From Flavobacterium sp. KACC 22761 (GTDB lineage Bacteria; Bacteroidota; Bacteroidia; Flavobacteriales; Flavobacteriaceae): a stretch of DNA of 64,000 nucleotides. The notes below the pieces were generated by a model. It ran no database searches. It worked only from the letters and a program-made list of their open reading frames with translations, and was not told where the DNA came from. Positions within the stretch are counted from its first letter, which is position 1, and the number at the start of each line of letters is the position of its first letter. Shown here piece by piece: positions 32,769 through 42,470 of this stretch. The DNA is taken from assembly GCF_034058155.1 (NCBI RefSeq), contig NZ_CP139148.1, positions 3,224,001 to 3,288,000 on the forward strand, given 5' to 3'. The position numbers were made by a program, and so were the translations under genes.

Positions 32769-33935
32769 ATGAGGAGACTGGTATGTTTATTTATCGTATT
32801 ATTTAGTATAACAGCTTTTGCGCAAAAATCTGAATATTCTATTATTGTAAAGGATATCGAAACTCAATTGCCTATAGAAAATGCCACTGTAGTCATTATG
32901 AAAACCAAACAAATTTTGTTAAGCAATAAAGAGGGCAAAGTCACTTTTATGCTAACAGGAGGTTCTAATATTGAAATTTCACAAACGGATTATGAGACTT
33001 TGAATATTCGCTGGGTGTCTTTAAAAGATGATCAAAAGTTTGTGGTTTATTTGAAGAACAAGAACAATAAACTAGATGAAATTGTAGTTTCAAAGGAAAA
33101 TCCCCAAAAAATCTTTCAAAAAATTGTTGCCAATTCCAGGAAAAAGTTAGCATCATCTTACAGATTAAAAGTCTATGTAAGAGAATTTTTTATGCTCGAT
33201 AACAAGTACTCTTATTATAATGACGGACTTGTTAATTTTCAATTTTCGGTAAATCAAAAAAAATCAAAAACCACATTATTGGTAGAGCAAAATAGATCCT
33301 ACGGTTTGTTGGAAACAGATGTTAGTGCCGATTTAAAAGGATATAATTTGAATAATATCATGGAAAATTATTCGAACTTAAAATATTTTGATCCGGTTCT
33401 AGATCCCAAAACTAGAAAAGAATATGATTTTACAACAACAGGGCATCCTACTAATAAAGATTATTATGTTCTAAAAATTACGCCTCTTGATAAATCAAAA
33501 AAGGCATTGGATACTTTTGAAATTGTTTACGATCCTGTTAAGAAACTGATTGTAGAATATACAATCATCATTGAGCCAGGGAATCTAATGCAAATTGAAG
33601 AACAAACTAAGCCAGGCTCAAAAAATGTGACTAAATCGAATATCAGAGTTAGTTACAGAATCGATGGTGAGGACTATTATTTGTTGAATTCGAATGAAGA
33701 AATTGCGTATAATCTTGTTTTGAAAGAACAAATAAAGAAAATTGAGGTTCGAAATAGTTTTATCACAACACATTTCAACCGACAAAATTTCACTTATAAG
33801 GAAAGCGACGTTTTTAAAGAGAAAACACTCTTCAATAAAAAGAATAAAATTATGACCAATTATTGGGATATTTCTGGTTTTACAGCTACTGAGGAAGAAA
33901 AAGCGATTATTGCAGGTTTGGATTATAAGTTGTAA
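32769..33935 (+). CDS. Secreted protein with carboxypeptidase-like regulatory domain
   Basis: Start chosen at 32769 (MRRLVCLFIVLFSITAFAQ), which gives a regular signal peptide; an ATG at 32742 adds nine residues. The 388-residue protein has an N-terminal CarboxypepD-regulatory-like beta-sandwich (about 24-100; DIETQLPIENATVVI, NKEGKVTF). A DUF-type C-terminal domain of beta strands resembles those in other Flavobacterium surface proteins. There is no TonB plug or barrel, so it is a periplasmic or surface protein. Function unknown. It is a single-gene unit with its own terminator. Confidence 0.8.
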   Translation: MRRLVCLFIVLFSITAFAQKSEYSIIVKDIETQLPIENATVVIMKTKQILLSNKEGKVTFMLTGGSNIEISQTDYETLNIRWVSLKDDQKFVVYLKNKNNKLDEIVVSKENPQKIFQKIVANSRKKLASSYRLKVYVREFFMLDNKYSYYNDGLVNFQFSVNQKKSKTTLLVEQNRSYGLLETDVSADLKGYNLNNIMENYSNLKYFDPVLDPKTRKEYDFTTTGHPTNKDYYVLKITPLDKSKKALDTFEIVYDPVKKLIVEYTIIIEPGNLMQIEEQTKPGSKNVTKSNIRVSYRIDGEDYYLLNSNEEIAYNLVLKEQIKKIEVRNSFITTHFNRQNFTYKESDVFKEKTLFNKKNKIMTNYWDISGFTATEEEKAIIAGLDYKL

Positions 33936-33960
33936 AATGTGAGTTGTGAAATGTTTTAGA

Positions 33961-34000
33961 TAAAAAAAATCCTGAACTTTTTGGTTCAGGATTTTTTATT
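33961..34000. terminator. Bidirectional terminator
   Basis: AAAAAATCCTGAACTTTT and GGTTCAGGATTTTTT form a strong hairpin with A and T runs between the convergent genes. Confidence 0.85.
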
Positions 34001-34001
34001 T

Positions 34002-34040
34002 GTGTCAGGCTGAGCGATCCCGAGACTTCGGGGAAGCCCT
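34002..34040. repeat. Half copy of the GTCAGGCTGAGCG element
   Basis: GTCAGGCTGAGCGATCCCGA shares its first 13 bases with the right-arm complement of the elements at 5420 and 38180, then turns into a small hairpin CCCGAGACTTCGGGG. The inverted second half is missing. Confidence 0.6.
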
Positions 34041-34055
34041 TTTTTCTGAAATATT

Positions 34056-36689
34056 TTAGAAATTAAATCCAAGTCTTGCGTAGTAATATGCACCGCTGAA
34101 TCCCATTTGAACGGCATCCCAGTAACCTCCAGCTTCTGTATTTCCTTGCTCGTCTTGTTTTGTTGGATAAACATTGAATAAGTTGTTGCTTCCAAGACTT
34201 AATTTTAAATTTTTAGTTAATTGATAACCTACAGTTAAATCAGTAACTAATCTTGGATTATAAACGTCATCTTCATCTGCATAATCAACTAAAACTACTT
34301 TGCTGAAACGTGTAAAAGCCAATCCTGCATCAAATTTATTTTTTGAATACGTAAGATTTAAACCAAACTTGCTGTCTGGAGCTGAAGCTAATAAAAAGGC
34401 TTTTTCACGTTTTCCAAAGAAAGTCGCTTCGTCTAAATCACCATTTTTTACTTTATCAATTTTCATATCATTGATATTTCCAACTAAAGTGGCGCCAATA
34501 TGTCCAAAATCATACGTTTTTTTCCAAGAGAAAACTAAATCTAAACCATGCGTGCTTGTATCAACTCCGTTAGCAAAAAATTGCGCCGAATCAACACCAA
34601 GGTTTAAACTGCTTGCGTCAAAATATCCTGTTAATACAATACGATCTTTAACTTTAATGTAATATCCGTCAACAGTAGCTGTAAAATCACCAAATGTTGC
34701 AGTTAGTCCCAAAGAGGCGTTTACTGCTTTTTCTTCGTTTAATTTTTGAATTCCAAATGCTCGCGTAACCGGGCTGTCATTTGGTGCAAGTAAAACTTCT
34801 TGTGCTCCTTGTGCATTAAAATTTGTAAAATGCAGATTGTAATAAATTTGAGCTAAAGATGGTGCACGGAAACCTGTACTAATAGATCCTCTAGCATTAA
34901 TATGATCTGTAATTTTTAATCTTGAAGCTAATTTTCCGTTAATAGTACTTCCAAAATCGCTGTAATTTTCAAAACGAACAGCGCCACTCAGCATCCAAGC
35001 TTCAGTAACATCTAATTCGGCATCAGTATAAAGCGAAAAGTTTGTTCTGTCTTTGTTTACAGTATTTAACGGGCTGTATCCAGGGAAACCTTGCGATCCT
35101 CCTGGTCTTGGTTCGCCCGAAATTGGGTCAATTGGAGGGCTTTGTGTTGTAGGATCTGTAATAACTTTTCCGTTAGTATCGTAAGTAGCGTACGAGCCTT
35201 CTTCGCCCGCAAAAATTTCAAATTGCTCCACTCTAAATTCTGTCCCAAAAGCGATATTAAATCCGCTCATGATATCATCATAATTCTTAGAAATGTCAAA
35301 GTTGGTTGTATTTTGAAGCAAGCTATGTCCGCCGGCGTCAAATTCATGCGGTGATTTGTCTTCAAGAGAAGCATTGATCGTTCCTTTGATGTCATATTGA
35401 AATTTGTTTTTTCCAAAAGTATTGCTCAAATCAAATTTCCATCCTCCAGAAGATTCCGTTTTTATTCCGGCCGCAATCGAATTGTCGTTGATTTTTGATG
35501 TGATTCTTGGAGTATATCCGCCTGGATAAACAGATTCAACAACTCTCTCCCCATCGTTTCGGGTAAAAGCATAAGCATCAGTATCTCTAAAATTGCTTCC
35601 TCCAAAAGCATAAAATTCAGTCTTATCGCTTATTGGAATAGATAAGTTGGCAAATAAGTTTACGCCTTGCATCTCGGCATCACCAAAACCTTTTCTAAAA
35701 TCATAAGCTGGCCTTAATGTTTTGTTTTTGCTTAAAAACTCACCGGTAATATTTACATAACCGCCTTTGCTTCCAATACCTGTTCCATAATTGGCAGCAA
35801 CTTTTACAGAACCGCCATCTAAATCTTGATCTTTTCCGTACGAATTTCCATTTCCATCTTGATCTAGTCTAAAGCCTTTGGTGTTTGGAGTTCCAGGAAG
35901 AAAATCACCTTTTGCATGTGTATTAAAAACACCATAAGTTACAGATCCTGTTAATTCATTTACATTATCATTTGTTATGATATTGATAACTCCAGCAATC
36001 GCATCAGAACCATATTGAGCTGCGGCGCCGTCACGAAGAATCTCGATTCTTTTGATAGAAGCAGCCGGAATCGCATTTAAATCGGTTCCTGTATTTCCGC
36101 GTCCGCGAGTACCAAATAAATTGATAAGTGACGATTGATGTCTTCTTTTTCCGTTAATCAAAACCAAAGTCTGATCAGGTCCCATACCTCTCAAAGAAGC
36201 GGGATCAACGTGATCGGCTCCATCAGAACCAGATTGTTTGTTGGCATTGAATGAGGGAGCAACATATTGTAGTAATTGATTGATTTCGATTTTCCCACTT
36301 TGAGTAGTAACATCTTTTACATTGATGACGTCAATAGGAACTGCCGAATTTACAACGGTTCTTTTGGTACTTCTCGAACCAACGACAACAACATCATTTA
36401 AAACTTGGCCATCGCTTTCGCTTAAAGTGATGTCTATTTTACCGCTCGAAGCCGATTTTTCAACGGTTGAAAAGCCAACATAGCTAAAAACCAATGTGGC
36501 GCCATCTTTAACTTTGATTTTATAGGCTCCTTCAAAATCGGTTGAAACACCATTTGATGTTCCTTTTTCGAGAATATTTACGCCAGGCAGAGGTGTGCCT
36601 GTTTTGTCTTTCACGACACCTGAGACTTCTTTTTGAGCAAAAAGAAATGCTGTATTCAGCAGAAATAATAATAAAACAATTTTTTTCAT
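34056..36689 (-). CDS. TonB-dependent receptor with carboxypeptidase-like N-terminal domain
   Basis: Start at 36689 (MKKIVLLLFLLNTAFLFAQ) gives a proper signal peptide. The 877-residue protein has a CarboxypepD-regulatory-like domain (about 20-95; VSGVVKDKTGTPLPGVNI), then a plug (about 100-220; NSAVPIDVINV, RGMGPDQTLVLINGKRRH, EILRDGAAAQYGSDAIAGVINI). A 22-stranded barrel ends in YYYARLGFNF with a terminal Phe. It takes up a large ligand across the outer membrane with TonB energy. No SusD partner or enzyme gene is adjacent, so it is not a polysaccharide-utilisation locus and the ligand cannot be named. Confidence 0.95.
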   Translation of the reverse strand: MKKIVLLLFLLNTAFLFAQKEVSGVVKDKTGTPLPGVNILEKGTSNGVSTDFEGAYKIKVKDGATLVFSYVGFSTVEKSASSGKIDITLSESDGQVLNDVVVVGSRSTKRTVVNSAVPIDVINVKDVTTQSGKIEINQLLQYVAPSFNANKQSGSDGADHVDPASLRGMGPDQTLVLINGKRRHQSSLINLFGTRGRGNTGTDLNAIPAASIKRIEILRDGAAAQYGSDAIAGVINIITNDNVNELTGSVTYGVFNTHAKGDFLPGTPNTKGFRLDQDGNGNSYGKDQDLDGGSVKVAANYGTGIGSKGGYVNITGEFLSKNKTLRPAYDFRKGFGDAEMQGVNLFANLSIPISDKTEFYAFGGSNFRDTDAYAFTRNDGERVVESVYPGGYTPRITSKINDNSIAAGIKTESSGGWKFDLSNTFGKNKFQYDIKGTINASLEDKSPHEFDAGGHSLLQNTTNFDISKNYDDIMSGFNIAFGTEFRVEQFEIFAGEEGSYATYDTNGKVITDPTTQSPPIDPISGEPRPGGSQGFPGYSPLNTVNKDRTNFSLYTDAELDVTEAWMLSGAVRFENYSDFGSTINGKLASRLKITDHINARGSISTGFRAPSLAQIYYNLHFTNFNAQGAQEVLLAPNDSPVTRAFGIQKLNEEKAVNASLGLTATFGDFTATVDGYYIKVKDRIVLTGYFDASSLNLGVDSAQFFANGVDTSTHGLDLVFSWKKTYDFGHIGATLVGNINDMKIDKVKNGDLDEATFFGKREKAFLLASAPDSKFGLNLTYSKNKFDAGLAFTRFSKVVLVDYADEDDVYNPRLVTDLTVGYQLTKNLKLSLGSNNLFNVYPTKQDEQGNTEAGGYWDAVQMGFSGAYYYARLGFNF

Positions 36690-36842
36690 TTTAGTTTGGT
36701 TTTTTGGTTTGTTTTTCATTGGTTAGGTTTATAAAAGTAATGTTTTTTAACAAAAATTTAATTAAATGTTTAAAAATTTTTAAGATTAGCTTTAAAATTA
36801 TATTATTGAACATTTTTACTTCGTGCAAGAGCTATTAAATCT

Positions 36843-36850
36843 TATATTTG
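36843..36850 (+). promoter_or_regulatory. Promoter -7 box for ychF
   Basis: TATATTTG matches TAnnTTTG, about 140 bases before the ychF start. A TTG at 36806 is too far upstream for a standard -33 element. Confidence 0.35.
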
Positions 36851-36989
36851 CAAAATTTTAGAGCTGAAAAATATCATTTCAGCAGAAAATCAAAAATGAA
36901 CATTTAAATCACAAAACATTAAAACACAATATTTAATGTTTTAGACCATTTAGTGTAAAAGGTCGAATAAATAATATAGAAACAAACAG

Positions 36990-38084
36990 ATGAAAGCAGG
37001 AATTGTAGGATTGCCAAATGTTGGAAAATCAACATTATTTAATTGTTTATCTAATGCAAAAGCGCAAAGTGCAAACTTTCCGTTTTGTACAATCGAACCT
37101 AATATTGGTGTTGTAAACGTTCCAGATCCGAGAATCAATAAATTAGAAGAATTGGTAAAACCAGAGCGCGTTCAAATGGCAACTGTTGATATCGTTGATA
37201 TTGCAGGTTTGGTAAAAGGAGCAAGTAAAGGTGAAGGTCTTGGAAACCAGTTTTTAGGAAACATTAGAGAGTGTAATGCTATTATTCACGTTTTGCGTTG
37301 TTTTGACAATGATAATATTGTTCACGTTGACGGAAATGTAAATCCAATTCGTGACAAAGAAACTATCGATATCGAATTGCAGTTAAAAGATCTAGAAACT
37401 GTTGAAAAACGTTTAGAAAAAGTAAAACGTGCTGCAAAAACTGGAAATAAAGAAGCTCAGGCAGAAGAAGCTTTATTGAACAGAATTAGAGAAGCTCTTT
37501 TACAGGCAAAATCTGCAAGAACAATTGTTCCTCAAAACAACGATGAAGAAGTTTTGATGGAAGCTTTTCAATTAATTACAGCAAAACCAGTTTTATATGT
37601 TTGTAACGTTGACGAAAGTTCTGCTGTAAACGGAAACAAATATGTTGATCAAGTTCGTGAATTAGTAAAAGATGAGGAGGCTGAAGTTATTGTACTTTCA
37701 GTAGGAGCAGAGGCAGATATCACAGAATTAGAAAGCTACGAAGAGCGCCAAGTTTTCTTAGAAGATATGGGGCTAGAAGAGCCAGGAGCGTCAGTTTTAA
37801 TTCGTGCAGCTTACAAATTGTTAAAACAGCAAACTTACTTCACAGCTGGTGTAAAAGAAGTTCGCGCTTGGACAATCAATATTGGAGCAACTGCGCCACA
37901 AGCAGCTGGAGTTATTCATACCGACTTTGAAAAAGGATTTATCCGTGCAGAAGTAATTTCATACGATGATTACGTTCAATACGGTTCTGAAGCAAAAGCA
38001 AAAGAAGCTGGAAAATTCAGAGTTGAAGGAAAAGAATATATCGTGAAAGATGGTGATGTAATGCATTTCCGTTTTAACGTTTAA
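36990..38084 (+). CDS. ychF: YchF/Obg-family ATPase
   Basis: The 364-residue protein has the P-loop GLPNVGKST (6-14), switch II DIAGLVKGASKGEGLGNQFL and the NVDE base-recognition motif in place of NKxD, which fits YchF's preference for ATP over GTP. A TGS domain closes the protein (ending VMHFRFNV). It binds ribosomes and has been tied to oxidative-stress responses and translation fidelity in E. coli. It is highly conserved and stands alone in a unit with its own terminator. Confidence 0.97.
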   Translation: MKAGIVGLPNVGKSTLFNCLSNAKAQSANFPFCTIEPNIGVVNVPDPRINKLEELVKPERVQMATVDIVDIAGLVKGASKGEGLGNQFLGNIRECNAIIHVLRCFDNDNIVHVDGNVNPIRDKETIDIELQLKDLETVEKRLEKVKRAAKTGNKEAQAEEALLNRIREALLQAKSARTIVPQNNDEEVLMEAFQLITAKPVLYVCNVDESSAVNGNKYVDQVRELVKDEEAEVIVLSVGAEADITELESYEERQVFLEDMGLEEPGASVLIRAAYKLLKQQTYFTAGVKEVRAWTINIGATAPQAAGVIHTDFEKGFIRAEVISYDDYVQYGSEAKAKEAGKFRVEGKEYIVKDGDVMHFRFNV

Positions 38085-38126
38085 TCTTTTTTTAGATAAT
38101 AGAAGAAAGAACAGAGATAAAAGACT

Positions 38127-38159
38127 AAACTGCTGGAGAGATTCAGCAGTTTTTTTTTG
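38127..38159 (+). terminator. Terminator of ychF
   Basis: AAACTGCTG and CAGCAGTTT pair around a GAGAGATT loop and are followed by a run of T. Confidence 0.85.
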
Positions 38160-38179
38160 TCTATAACTTAAGATTTTGT

Positions 38180-38280
38180 TTGTCAGGCTGAGCGAAGTCG
38201 AAGCCCACGCCCACGCACAGATTGTAGATTTTCTTTATGGAGCTTCTTGCGTGTCCTTCGACTTCGCTCAGGATGACAAA
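38180..38280. repeat. GAGCGAAGTCGAAG core palindrome without a word shell
   Basis: TTGTCAGGCTGAGCGAAGTC on the left and GACTTCGCTCAGGATGACAA on the right are inverted arms around about 60 bases. This is the core of the 5393 repeat, but with a longer, unrelated loop and no word shell. It occupies most of the 340-base gap between ychF and the next gene; the remainder holds the ychF terminator and nothing else I can identify. Confidence 0.85.
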
Positions 38281-38426
38281 AAATGCGAATAAAAATCAGT
38301 GTGGATACGTTTTCGCGAAAGCGAATCCGTAAAATCCGTTTTCCATTTCAGGAAGTGAAAATTTTTGGCTTAAAAATTGGTTACAGAAAAATTAACTAAT
38401 TACTAATCTAAAATCAACCAATCAAA

Positions 38427-39104
38427 ATGCTAAAAAAATCATTCAAATTTCTGGGCTGGACACTTTTCGGGATTTTCACTTTTATTGCATTGTACATTTC
38501 TTCAGTATTAATTATTTCGAAAATAACGGTTAATTCAGATGTTGCAAAAGTCGAAGAACAAAATGCAATTCCAATTTACATTCTTTCCAATGGCGTTCAT
38601 ACAGATATTGTAGTTCCCGTAAAAAACGAAATCAAAGATTGGCGAAACGAAATCCAGTTTAATCAAACCCAATCCAAAGATTCTTTGATGAATTATATCG
38701 GTTTTGGCTGGGGAGATAAAGGTTTTTATCTAGAAACTCCCGAATGGTCAGATTTAAAAGCAAGTACAGCTTTAAAAGCCGCTTTTGGTGTGAGTTCTTC
38801 TGCAATGCACGCGACATTTTTCAAACAACTGAGAGAAGGCGAAGATTGTAAGCGTATTTTGATTTCTAAAGAAAATTATCAAGATCTTGTAACCTATATT
38901 TCAGATAGTTTTACTAATCCGCTTCATCCACAATGGATTGAAGGTCATAGTTACGGAAAAAAAGATGCTTTTTATGAAGCAAAAGGAAGTTATAGCCTTT
39001 TTTATACATGCAATACTTGGGCAAATAATGCTTTGAAAGCTGCCAATCAAAAAGCGAGTTTATGGACAGTTTATGATAAAGGGATTTTCTGTCATTATAA
39101 ATAA
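38427..39104 (+). CDS. TIGR02117/DUF2459-like membrane-anchored protein
   Basis: The 225-residue protein has one N-terminal transmembrane segment (about 9-30), then a periplasmic domain with IYILSNGVHTDIVVP, YIGFGWGDKGFYLETPEW and the C-terminal LFYTCNTWANNALKAA. I recall these as marks of the TIGR02117 family. The His in GVHTD and the Cys in TCNTW resemble an NlpC/P60-like Cys-His arrangement, but the reaction is not established. It is followed closely by a lipoprotein gene, so the pair is probably co-transcribed. Confidence 0.85.
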   Translation: MLKKSFKFLGWTLFGIFTFIALYISSVLIISKITVNSDVAKVEEQNAIPIYILSNGVHTDIVVPVKNEIKDWRNEIQFNQTQSKDSLMNYIGFGWGDKGFYLETPEWSDLKASTALKAAFGVSSSAMHATFFKQLREGEDCKRILISKENYQDLVTYISDSFTNPLHPQWIEGHSYGKKDAFYEAKGSYSLFYTCNTWANNALKAANQKASLWTVYDKGIFCHYK

Positions 39105-39111
39105 TTCTGCC

Positions 39112-39792
39112 ATGAAAAAGATAGCTTTAATTGTAGCAATATTAACATTAGGCATTTCTTGTAAAAAAGTAGATGCGCCGGCAGAATGTGTGGAAGGATG
39201 CGCGACTTTTTATTTTGAAAAACCGCAACCTGAAAATGATTCTGAGTTAGATCATTTCCCGAATAAATTCAGAGGATTGTATGTCAATAACGATTCAACT
39301 TTTATAAGAATTGAAGAAGATAGAATTCTAGAAGAATATTTTTGGAAGTTCAAAATTCATAAGCTTAAATTAGATTCACTAAAAGCTGACTGCGATATTG
39401 TTGATGGCAAATTAGTGGTAAAGGATACAAAATATTGGTACGACATGCGTCAAAAAGGCGACTCAATCGAATTAATTCAAAAAAATATTGATACGCTGTT
39501 TAGGTTTTCTTTTTATGAAAAAGCAAAACGAATTGACGGACAATTAATTTTGAGTAAAAAAGATTCCATATTTTGGAAAGTGAGATTTGTTTCGCTTGAT
39601 AAAGAAGCACTCAAATTTAAAAACTTGTACGATCTAAAAGACCTTAAAAAATTAGATTCAGTAACTAAAATAAAAGCAAAAAAGCTTGATTCTATTTCCT
39701 ACTTGATGAAACCAGCAAGAAGCGAATTCAAAAAGATTTTTAAAATTAAACATTTAGGATACGATCAGGAATATAAAAAGGTCTCCAAATAA
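39112..39792 (+). CDS. Putative lipoprotein
   Basis: Start at 39112 (MKKIALIVAILTLGISC) gives a lipobox GISC at residue 17. The 226-residue protein is rich in Lys, Asp and Leu with repeated KLDS motifs in its last third, and has a pair of Cys near the start of the mature chain (PAECVEGCATFYF). No known domain is visible. It starts seven bases after the stop of the TIGR02117-like gene and is probably translated from the same mRNA. Confidence 0.8.
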   Translation: MKKIALIVAILTLGISCKKVDAPAECVEGCATFYFEKPQPENDSELDHFPNKFRGLYVNNDSTFIRIEEDRILEEYFWKFKIHKLKLDSLKADCDIVDGKLVVKDTKYWYDMRQKGDSIELIQKNIDTLFRFSFYEKAKRIDGQLILSKKDSIFWKVRFVSLDKEALKFKNLYDLKDLKKLDSVTKIKAKKLDSISYLMKPARSEFKKIFKIKHLGYDQEYKKVSK

Positions 39793-39883
39793 ACATGGGA
39801 AAAATATAAAATTCGGCTAAAATCCAAGAAGTAGAGAATTTTCATTAATGCCTACATTTGAGTAAATATCAAACAGCCAGCAA

Positions 39884-40801
39884 ATGAAAAATCATAATAT
39901 CTTTTCAAAAACTTGGTATTTATTAAAAACGACATTTTTAGAATTCAGCGACGATAATGCGATTAAGTTAAGCGCAGCATTGTCCTATTATACCATTTTT
40001 GCATTGCCTCCTTTATTGATAATTATAATTACTATTTGTGGCTTCTTTTTTGGGGAAGAGGCAGTCACAGGCCAGTTATACGGCCAAATAAATAGATTGG
40101 TAGGGAATAATGCAGCGGTACAAATTCAGGAGGCAATAAAAAATGTTCAATTATCAGACAGCAATGTGTTTGTGACCGTTTTTGGGGTTGTAATGTTGCT
40201 AATTGGGGCGTCTGGAGTTTTTGCCGAAATCCAGAGTTCTATTAATTATATTTGGGGATTGCGGGCCAAACCCAATAGAGGTTTGCGAAAATTTATCCAA
40301 AACAGAATTATGTCGTTTTCTATGATAGTTTCGGTTGGATTCTTGATGTTGGTCAGTTTAATGATCAACGCTACTTTAGACGTTTTAAATGCTCGTTTGA
40401 AACTTTATTTTCCAGACACAACAGTTTATTTTTTTTATGTGCTTAATTTGATGATTGTTTTTGCTAGTATCACCTTGCTTTTTGCAATTATATTCCGAAC
40501 TTTACCTGACGGAGTGATCAAATGGAAAGATGCCTTTATTGGAGCTTCTTGCACGGCAATTTTATTTATGATAGGTAAATTTGCGATCGGACTTTACTTA
40601 GGAAATTCTACTGTAGCAAGTGTTTACGGTGCAGCTGGTTCTGTGATTATAATTTTAGTTTGGGTGTATTACTCGGCTATTATTTTGTATTTTGGAGCTG
40701 AATTTACAAAAGTCTATGCAAAAGCTTTTGGAGGAAGTATTTCGCCAAATGATTATTCTGTAGAAATACAAAAAGAGATTTTTGAAATCGAAAATAATTA
40801 A
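39884..40801 (+). CDS. YihY/BrkB-family membrane protein
   Basis: The 305-residue protein has six hydrophobic helices and the family motifs AAALSYYTIFALPPLL (about 31-46), GASGVFAEIQSSINYIW, RNRIMSFSMIVSVGFL and GAAGSVIIILVWVYYSAIILYFGAEFTK. It was once annotated as RNase BN in E. coli; the family is now regarded as membrane transport or envelope-related with no assigned substrate. It is on the same strand as its neighbours but separated by about 90 bases on each side. Confidence 0.92.
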   Translation: MKNHNIFSKTWYLLKTTFLEFSDDNAIKLSAALSYYTIFALPPLLIIIITICGFFFGEEAVTGQLYGQINRLVGNNAAVQIQEAIKNVQLSDSNVFVTVFGVVMLLIGASGVFAEIQSSINYIWGLRAKPNRGLRKFIQNRIMSFSMIVSVGFLMLVSLMINATLDVLNARLKLYFPDTTVYFFYVLNLMIVFASITLLFAIIFRTLPDGVIKWKDAFIGASCTAILFMIGKFAIGLYLGNSTVASVYGAAGSVIIILVWVYYSAIILYFGAEFTKVYAKAFGGSISPNDYSVEIQKEIFEIENN

Positions 40802-40808
40802 AAAAACG

Positions 40809-40869
40809 GCCACAGATTAAAATGATTTATTCAGATTAAAAAATCATTTTAATCCATTTAATCTGTGGC
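40809..40869. repeat. Word palindrome CCACAGATTAAA / TTTAATCTGTGG
   Basis: GCCACAGATTAAAATGATTT and AAATCATTTTAATCC...TTTAATCTGTGGC form a near-perfect long palindrome between the BrkB-like gene and the FMN reductase gene. It could act as a weak attenuator of the latter. Confidence 0.7.
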
Positions 40870-40884
40870 AAAAAATACCACAAT

Positions 40885-41409
40885 ATGAAAATAATAGCCT
40901 TTGGAGGAAGCAACAGCAAACAGTCAATCAATAAGCGTTTAGCGACTTATGCATCTAGTTTATTTGAAAATGCAGATGTTGAAGTTTTAGATTTGAATGA
41001 TTTTGCAATGCCAGTATTCAGCGTTGATCTTGAAAAAGAAGTTGGTCAGCACAAAGTTGCACAAGCATTCTTAAACAAATTGAAAGAAGCTGATATTCTA
41101 GTAGTTTCAATGGCAGAAAATAACGGAAATTATTCTGTTGCTTTCAAAAATGTTTTTGACTGGAGTTCCCGAATAGAAAAAGATGTTTTTCAGCACAAAC
41201 CAATGTTGTTGTTGGCAACTTCGCCGGGAGGCAGAGGAGGCGCATCAGTTTTAGGAATTGCACAGAATCTTTTCCCACGTTATGGCGCCGAAATAAAAGG
41301 AAGTTTCTCATTGCCATCATTTGGCGCGAATTTTGATTTAAATGATAATAAAATTTCAAATGTCGAGTTTGACAAAGAACTGAAAGATATTATCAAATCA
41401 AATTTTTAA
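40885..41409 (+). CDS. NADPH-dependent FMN reductase family protein
   Basis: The 174-residue protein has the flavodoxin-like fold of azoreductase/FMN reductases. The N-terminal FMN-phosphate loop FGGSNSKQSINKRL is at 6-19, the MAENNGNYSVAFKNVFDWSSR block (about 77-97) binds the isoalloxazine ring, and the LATSPGGRGGASVL segment is at 112-125. The likely reaction is NAD(P)H-driven reduction of flavin or quinone-type substrates. The stop is directly followed by the transglutaminase ATG, so they are probably coupled. Confidence 0.9.
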   Translation: MKIIAFGGSNSKQSINKRLATYASSLFENADVEVLDLNDFAMPVFSVDLEKEVGQHKVAQAFLNKLKEADILVVSMAENNGNYSVAFKNVFDWSSRIEKDVFQHKPMLLLATSPGGRGGASVLGIAQNLFPRYGAEIKGSFSLPSFGANFDLNDNKISNVEFDKELKDIIKSNF

Positions 41410-42396
41410 ATGCCACAAAAAAAGATTTCATTATTATTCCTTTTGCTTCATATTATTTTTTTCAATTTCGCTTCTGCACAAAAAGTAAGCGAAGTTGATA
41501 AAATTGTTGCAAAATACCCTAAAAGTTTTGCTAGTACTGAAAAATTAGCCGACAGGATTGAAAAAGATTTTGATTCCGATTATGATCGTGCGCGCGCCAT
41601 TTACAGCTGGATTGCATTCAATGTAAAATATGACTTTAATACTTTTTTGAATCCGCCCAGAACACAAGGTTTCAGTTATTCTTCCGAGGCTGAAAAGCAA
41701 CGAAAAATTAAACAGATTAATGACAATCTGATTCAAAAAACTTTTAAAACTCAAAAAGCCGTTTGTGAAGGTTTTACAGCCTTGTATCAGCATTTGGCTA
41801 ATGAAATGGGGATTAAATGTGAAATAATTCGTGGTGATTCTAAAATTTCATTGAGAGATATCGGAAGAAAAACAACTTCATCCAATCATGCTTGGAATAT
41901 GGTTTTGATTGATAAAAAATGGCGCTTGGTCGATGTGACTTGGGGACAAGGCTATTACGACAGCAGTAAAGGCCGAATGGTCAATGATTTTAATCCTGCT
42001 TATTTTGATACAGATCCAGATTATTTCTTTGCCAAACATTTTCCAGATTCAGGAACTTTTTTAGGAAATCGATTAGATAAAGATGCATTCTTAAACGGCC
42101 CTTTGATTTACAATAAAACCATCGAAGAAGATTATCAAGTTAAAACGCCAGATTCAGGAATTATCGAAGCAAGGAGAGGAGATAAAATTACAGTTGAGAT
42201 CAAAAATCTTTCAAAATCAGATCAGGTTTTTTATTTGAATAAAAGAAATCAGCCTGTAAAAATCCAAAACGTAAAAGAAAAAAGGGGAGGTTTGGAGTTT
42301 CAGATTTTGATTGATAGTAGTGTAGGAGAATATATTACGATTTATGCCAATACAAATAGTATTGTTTCTTTTAAAATTGTTTCGAATAATTCATAG
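41410..42396 (+). CDS. Secreted transglutaminase-like protein
   Basis: The 328-residue protein has a signal peptide of about 24 residues (ending ASAQ) and a transglutaminase-like core. Cys119 in KAVCEGFTALYQ, His160 in SNHAWNMV and Asp175 in RLVDVTWG form the Cys-His-Asp triad in the normal order. The C-terminal 90 residues are a beta-sandwich-like extension. Bacterial secreted members are mostly proteases or peptidoglycan-related enzymes. It begins at the base after the FMN reductase stop, an adjacency without an obvious functional link. Confidence 0.88.
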   Translation: MPQKKISLLFLLLHIIFFNFASAQKVSEVDKIVAKYPKSFASTEKLADRIEKDFDSDYDRARAIYSWIAFNVKYDFNTFLNPPRTQGFSYSSEAEKQRKIKQINDNLIQKTFKTQKAVCEGFTALYQHLANEMGIKCEIIRGDSKISLRDIGRKTTSSNHAWNMVLIDKKWRLVDVTWGQGYYDSSKGRMVNDFNPAYFDTDPDYFFAKHFPDSGTFLGNRLDKDAFLNGPLIYNKTIEEDYQVKTPDSGIIEARRGDKITVEIKNLSKSDQVFYLNKRNQPVKIQNVKEKRGGLEFQILIDSSVGEYITIYANTNSIVSFKIVSNNS

Positions 42397-42470
42397 CCAA
42401 GTCTTTTATTACATTTTATTCTTTTACGAAATAGCCGTATCTTAGCAAGAATGAAATGAATTTAAATGCT

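Noticed and set aside
34056..36689. Polysaccharide utilisation locus (SusC/SusD)
   Set aside because: No SusD-like gene or glycan hydrolase next to either TonB-dependent receptor.
39073..39111. Start of the lipoprotein gene at 39073
   Set aside because: It would overlap the upstream gene by 32 bases and put 13 residues before the lipoprotein signal; 39112 gives a normal signal.
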